Below, one piece after another: positions 31,543 to 34,975 of a stretch of DNA of 34,975 nucleotides; position 1 is the first letter of the stretch, and every line of letters starts with the position of its first letter. Where the stretch lies: assembly GCA_903899375.1 (NCBI GenBank), contig CAIUIT010000062.1, positions 1-34,975 on the forward strand. The letters are read 5' to 3'. Below the pieces are notes generated by a model, which did not search any database, was not told the origin of the DNA, and saw only the letters and a program-made list of their open reading frames with translations. Source of the stretch: an uncultured Actinomycetes bacterium (GTDB lineage: Bacteria > Actinomycetota > Actinomycetes > Nanopelagicales > Nanopelagicaceae). The position numbers were made by a program, and so were the translations under genes.

Positions 31543-31548
31543 ACTCTA
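31543..31548 (-). promoter_or_regulatory. Leaderless-type -10 element for pafB
   Basis: Minus strand TAGAGT (TANNNT) 6 nt before the GTG at 31536; no Shine-Dalgarno seen. Confidence 0.4.
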
Positions 31549-31603
31549 GGCGTTTGCTAGTATCGCCACCTGGAATCAAAGGATTATTAGAGGGAGAAGC
31601 TTG

Positions 31604-32131
31604 ATGAATTTTTACCCATCGAAGACAGTCCGTGTGGCATCAATTGGACTCATCATTCTTAGCGGTAGCCTGCCCACACTCGCACATGCCGCAACCACGG
31701 CGCCTAAGGCGCCTAAGGCGCACGGAAAGGCCCCAATGAATAGCGTCGTCCTACCTTCTGTCTCGGCACATGCAGGAGTTGCTCCTGTAATAGGAAAGCC
31801 TGTCGGAGCAGCGCCTACAAAACTTATTACCAAGGACATCATCGTTGGCAAGGGCCAAGCCGCCCTCTCCTCTTCGACAGTCACAGCGCAATATGTAGTG
31901 ATGTCATGGAAGACTGGAGTTGTATATCAAACTTCTTGGACAGCACAGCCATTTACCGCACCCCTAGCTAACCTCATTCTCGGCTGGCAACAGGGTATTC
32001 CAGGAATGAAAATTGGCGGGCGTCGCCTCTTCATTATTCCTCCTGCCTTGGCTTATGGGGCGCAGGGAGCCGGCAATATTCCAGCGAATGAGACCTTGGT
32101 ATTCGTTGTAGATTTACTCGGAGTTAAATAG
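31604..32131 (+). CDS. Secreted FKBP-type peptidyl-prolyl isomerase
   Basis: Signal peptide VASIGLIILSGSLPTLAHA; FKBP core ITKDIIVGKGQAALSSSTVTAQYVVMSWKTGVVYQTSW...GWQQGIPGMKIGGRRLFIIPPALAYGAQGAGNIPANETLVFVVDLL. ATG 31604 after GAGGGAG. Confidence 0.9.
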   Translation: MNFYPSKTVRVASIGLIILSGSLPTLAHAATTAPKAPKAHGKAPMNSVVLPSVSAHAGVAPVIGKPVGAAPTKLITKDIIVGKGQAALSSSTVTAQYVVMSWKTGVVYQTSWTAQPFTAPLANLILGWQQGIPGMKIGGRRLFIIPPALAYGAQGAGNIPANETLVFVVDLLGVK

Positions 32132-32981
32132 CGCTCTCATCTTCTGGCAGGCCGTAGGCACCCTTAGATGGTCGTCGCCTACGAAGCGGCGCAATCACTC
32201 CAGGAGCTAAACGTCGCGCTTGAATCAAGAACCCCGTGTGCCCAATCATGCGATGCACGGGACGTACTGCAAGACCCTCGTGGTGCCACTGCCGAACGAG
32301 CGACTCATTGCTCTCTGGCTCAGTAAATCGTCCAGTTTCTTTAATTGCCTCAGCCATCGCCGATAGTTGCGTGGTTGTAGCAACATAGGCGAGGAGCACT
32401 CCCCCGGGGTGCAATACATTGTCGGCCAACTCGACGCACTCCCATGGTGCCAACATGTCGAGAACGATGCGATCGTATTTAACTTCACTGGACTTGTCTT
32501 GCACCGAACCTAACGTGAGTGTCCAATTTTCCGGTACCCCATCAAAGTAGTTGTGTACATTCTTCGTTGCGATCTCGGCAAACTCAGCGCGACGTTCGTA
32601 CGAGTCGACCGCTCCAGCAGGTCCAACAGCGCGCAATAGCGAAATTGTGAGAGCCCCAGATCCAACGCCAGCTTCTAGCACGCGCAGACCTGGTGCTATA
32701 TCTGCGAAACCAACTATAAGAGCGGCATCTTTAGGATAGACGATCGTCGCACCTCGTGGCATAGAAAGAACATAGTCACCCAAGAGTGGTTTAAAGGCCA
32801 GGAATTTAAGGCCAGCGGTGGTTTCAACAACCGATCCTTGCGGCATTCCCACAATCTGATCGTGAATCAACCAACCTTTATGTGTGTGCCACTCCCCACC
32901 CTCCTTGAGGGTAATTGTGTGCAACTTTCCCTTGGCATCGGTGAGCTGCACCCGATCGTTGTAATTAAATTCTGGACGCAT
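32124..32981 (-). CDS. trmI: tRNA (adenine-58-N1)-methyltransferase TrmI
   Basis: LPRGATIVYPKDAALIVGFADIAPGLRVLEAGVGSGALTISLLRAVGPAGAVDSYERRAEFA, IVLDMLAPWECVELADNVLHPGGVLLAYVATTTQL. Confidence 0.94.
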   Translation of the reverse strand: MRPEFNYNDRVQLTDAKGKLHTITLKEGGEWHTHKGWLIHDQIVGMPQGSVVETTAGLKFLAFKPLLGDYVLSMPRGATIVYPKDAALIVGFADIAPGLRVLEAGVGSGALTISLLRAVGPAGAVDSYERRAEFAEIATKNVHNYFDGVPENWTLTLGSVQDKSSEVKYDRIVLDMLAPWECVELADNVLHPGGVLLAYVATTTQLSAMAEAIKETGRFTEPESNESLVRQWHHEGLAVRPVHRMIGHTGFLIQARRLAPGVIAPLRRRRPSKGAYGLPEDESAI

Positions 32982-33642
32982 TGCTGTCCTCTTTGCTCTC
33001 TATATGAAAAATCTCTCTAATGTCATTGGTTTTGAGCCCCACAAGATCTTGTCGTATATGCAATCTAGGTGTGGGTGGATAAGTGATCAAATGAGGAATT
33101 CCAATAACAATTGCGCCGCTGGCTAGTCCTGCACTAATTCCCGTCCGCGAATCTTCCAGCACCAAGCACCGTGTTATGTCTACACCAAGATGTGCAGCCG
33201 CCTTGAGATAGCTCTCGGGATCTGGCTTGCTTACCTTTACATCTTGGTTGGAGATGCTGGTGATAAATGTTCCGGGTGGTAATAGATCTATTGCTGAATC
33301 GACGAGCAAGCGCGGGCTGGCGGAGACCAGCGCCATAGGCACCTGAGATTCCATGAGATCTTGAACCAATTCTTGGGCGCCTGGCATGAACTCCAATCCC
33401 AATGTGAATTGTTCTGCGACCAGTCGAACAAGTTCATTTTCAAAGTAGATTGCATCGTGGACCTGTGCAGATAGATTGGACATGTATGCACCCACTTTAG
33501 GGAGAGGACCGCCCAGGCAGTAAGCCTGATCTTCGTCGGTCCACTGGTGGTCATAGCGAGCCATCAGCGCGGTCTCTGCTATCAGCCAGTAAGGCTCAGA
33601 GTTGATGAGAGTGCCATCCATATCAAAGAGAACTGCTTCCAT
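32965..33642 (-). CDS. HAD superfamily hydrolase
   Basis: AVLFDMDGTLINSEPYW (motif I), LVSASPRLLVDSA (motif II), KPDPESYLKAAAHLGVDITRCLVLEDSRTGISAGLASG (motifs III/IV). ATG 33642 has GGAG upstream; the track start at 33657 is an alternative. Confidence 0.92.
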   Translation of the reverse strand: MEAVLFDMDGTLINSEPYWLIAETALMARYDHQWTDEDQAYCLGGPLPKVGAYMSNLSAQVHDAIYFENELVRLVAEQFTLGLEFMPGAQELVQDLMESQVPMALVSASPRLLVDSAIDLLPPGTFITSISNQDVKVSKPDPESYLKAAAHLGVDITRCLVLEDSRTGISAGLASGAIVIGIPHLITYPPTPRLHIRQDLVGLKTNDIREIFHIESKEDSNASRI

Positions 33643-33694
33643 TGTTAAAGGCTCCATTGATAGACGGCGTTGAAGAACTTACCCGCGGGGTGCG

Positions 33695-33713
33695 ATAAAG
33701 AGTTCCTCTTTAT
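33695..33713. other. Hairpin between mshC and the HAD gene
   Basis: ATAAAGAG (33695-33702), TTC loop, CTCTTTAT (33706-33713): perfect 8-bp inverted repeat. Confidence 0.55.
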
Positions 33714-33729
33714 ATGGGGTGAGTTTAGC

Positions 33730-34975
33730 CTAGAAGGCTAGGCCCAAAACGCTATCTAAGGCTCTCGCTAACTCGCCTGCAGAACCTCCAACTAAGCCTG
33801 ATTCCGTCGCATCTACCCAAGAGAAGAGCGCCGCAATTGCCTTCGGTGTATCAAGATTCTCACTCAAAGCGCCGATTATTTCTGCGACGACAGTGGATGT
33901 GGGGGCGACTTCATTTCGCGAGAGTGCGAATCTTATGCGCGCAACTTCGGACTCCGCCGACACCAGGAGCTCCTGGCTCCACATGCGATCCTCTGCGTAA
34001 TGGTCGCGTAGCAATGCAAATCTGATGACAACGGGATCAACTCTATCGTTAAGAAGTTTGGAGACGAAGACTAGATTGCCCTTGCTCTTACTCATCTTTT
34101 CGCCACCTAGGCCGATCATTCCGGTGTGCACATAACCGCGCGCAAATTGCTGTCCCGTGATCGCCTTTACTTGAATCGCCGACATAAAGTGATGAGGGAA
34201 GATCAAATCACTTCCGCCGCCTTGAATATCTATCAGAGAAGTTCTCGTTGCATCTCCTGCAAGAAAGCCCTCTCCTAAGAGGTAACGCAGACTTATAACA
34301 GCGCATTCGATATGCCAGCCGGGACGGCCAAAGCCATGCGACGACTCCCAGCCTGGCTCTCCCTCTTTATGTGCGATCCAGAGAACGGGATCCAGGGGGT
34401 GCTCTTTGCCAACGCGATCGGGATCTCCACCGCGCTCTCCGAATATGCGCAAGCACTCTTCTGCAGAGTATGGAAGATCGGCTAAGAGATCCTTCGTTCT
34501 AAAATAGAAATCTCCTTCCAGCGAATAGACAAAGCCATGTTTAGCCATTGCCGTAATCGCCAGGTCAACGAGATCCATCACCTGTGTTGCGGGAACGAAC
34601 CACTCGGGAGCGATAATTCGTAGAGCCGCCATATCGCCAGCGAAGAGATCTGTCTCCTTCTGCGCCAAGCTCTGCCAATCGGTGCCATCTCGTTGCGCGC
34701 GCACCAGGAGTGGTTCATCAATATCTGTAATATTTTCAACGAAGTGCATCGAACCACCGCTTAAGCGGGTGTACCTGTTGATGAGATCGAAAGTCAGATA
34801 TGTCGCGGCATGACCCAGATGTGTGGCGTCATATGGAGTAATACCGCAGATGTACATTCTCTGCTGCGAGCCGGGCAGAATTTCAAAGGAGCCGCTTGTG
34901 CTCTGCAATCGCAAACTCGGCACGGGATGGTCAATACCTGGAAGGGTTGGACTCGGCCAAGGGTTATTTAGAATA
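33730..34975 (-). CDS. mshC: Cysteine:1D-myo-inosityl 2-amino-2-deoxy-alpha-D-glucopyranoside ligase (mycothiol biosynthesis), 5' truncated by window edge
   Basis: RMYICGITPYDATHLGHAATYLTFDLINR, FVENITDIDEPLLVRA, HPLDPVLWIAHKEGEPGWESSHGFGRPGWHIECAVIS, KMSKSKGN. Frame stays open upstream of the track GTG (34923), encoding ILNNPWPSPTLPGIDHP. Confidence 0.92.
   Translation of the reverse strand, partial: ILNNPWPSPTLPGIDHPVPSLRLQSTSGSFEILPGSQQRMYICGITPYDATHLGHAATYLTFDLINRYTRLSGGSMHFVENITDIDEPLLVRAQRDGTDWQSLAQKETDLFAGDMAALRIIAPEWFVPATQVMDLVDLAITAMAKHGFVYSLEGDFYFRTKDLLADLPYSAEECLRIFGERGGDPDRVGKEHPLDPVLWIAHKEGEPGWESSHGFGRPGWHIECAVISLRYLLGEGFLAGDATRTSLIDIQGGGSDLIFPHHFMSAIQVKAITGQQFARGYVHTGMIGLGGEKMSKSKGNLVFVSKLLNDRVDPVVIRFALLRDHYAEDRMWSQELLVSAESEVARIRFALSRNEVAPTSTVVAEIIGALSENLDTPKAIAALFSWVDATESGLVGGSAGELARALDSVLGLAF

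Noticed and set aside
31537-31603. PafBC-dependent (RecA-NDp-like) promoter in the pafB/FKBP divergent region
   Set aside because: -10-like hexamers are present, but no convincing TTGTCRGTG-type upstream element at the required spacing.
31699-31722. Short tandem GGCGCCTAA repeat
   Set aside because: Encodes the low-complexity APKAPKA linker after the FKBP signal peptide; ordinary coding repeat.

Overview
The window reads as core-genome sequence from a low/medium-GC actinobacterium. A streamlined freshwater acI/Nanopelagicales-type genome is my guess, but I cannot confirm it without a search. Contents: (1) an rRNA operon segment: the last ~16 nt of 16S, a spacer without tRNAs, complete 23S, 5S and a strong terminator. 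(2) A + strand block, ~3.8-23.8 kb, with the gene order of the Mycobacterium Rv1693-Rv1713 and Rv1822-Rv1832 neighbourhoods: OB-fold/SSB-like gene, small Rv1693-like ORF, tlyA, nadK, recN, pyrG, xerD, [inverted RHH + ParA/PldP-like pair], scpA, scpB, rluB, aroH, tyrA, a cmk-der fusion, CDP-alcohol phosphatidyltransferase, gcvH, FHA GarA/OdhI-like, MerR/FtsR-like, bifunctional nuclease, MerR, gcvP. (3) A - strand block: DPM1-like glycosyltransferase, 5'-3' exonuclease, HelY-like helicase, diacylglycerol-kinase family, tatC, tatA, pafC, pafB. (4) A + strand secreted FKBP, then - strand trmI, HAD hydrolase and mshC (cut by the window edge). I see no CRISPR array, prophage, transposon or obvious defence system. 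The most interesting points are: the apparent absence of the Pup-proteasome module between trmI and FKBP/pafBC; an inverted ParA-RHH pair embedded in the xerD-scpA axis; a GarA-like protein with a divergent N-terminal phospho-switch and longer linker; the Cmk-Der fusion; an AT-rich intergenic region with repeated GTCGATA and AACAAATATAAG motifs before aroH; a 21-bp tandem duplication at the pafC stop codon; and several leaderless-type promoters with TANNNT 6-7 nt before the start codon. I do not see a clearly new multi-gene system.
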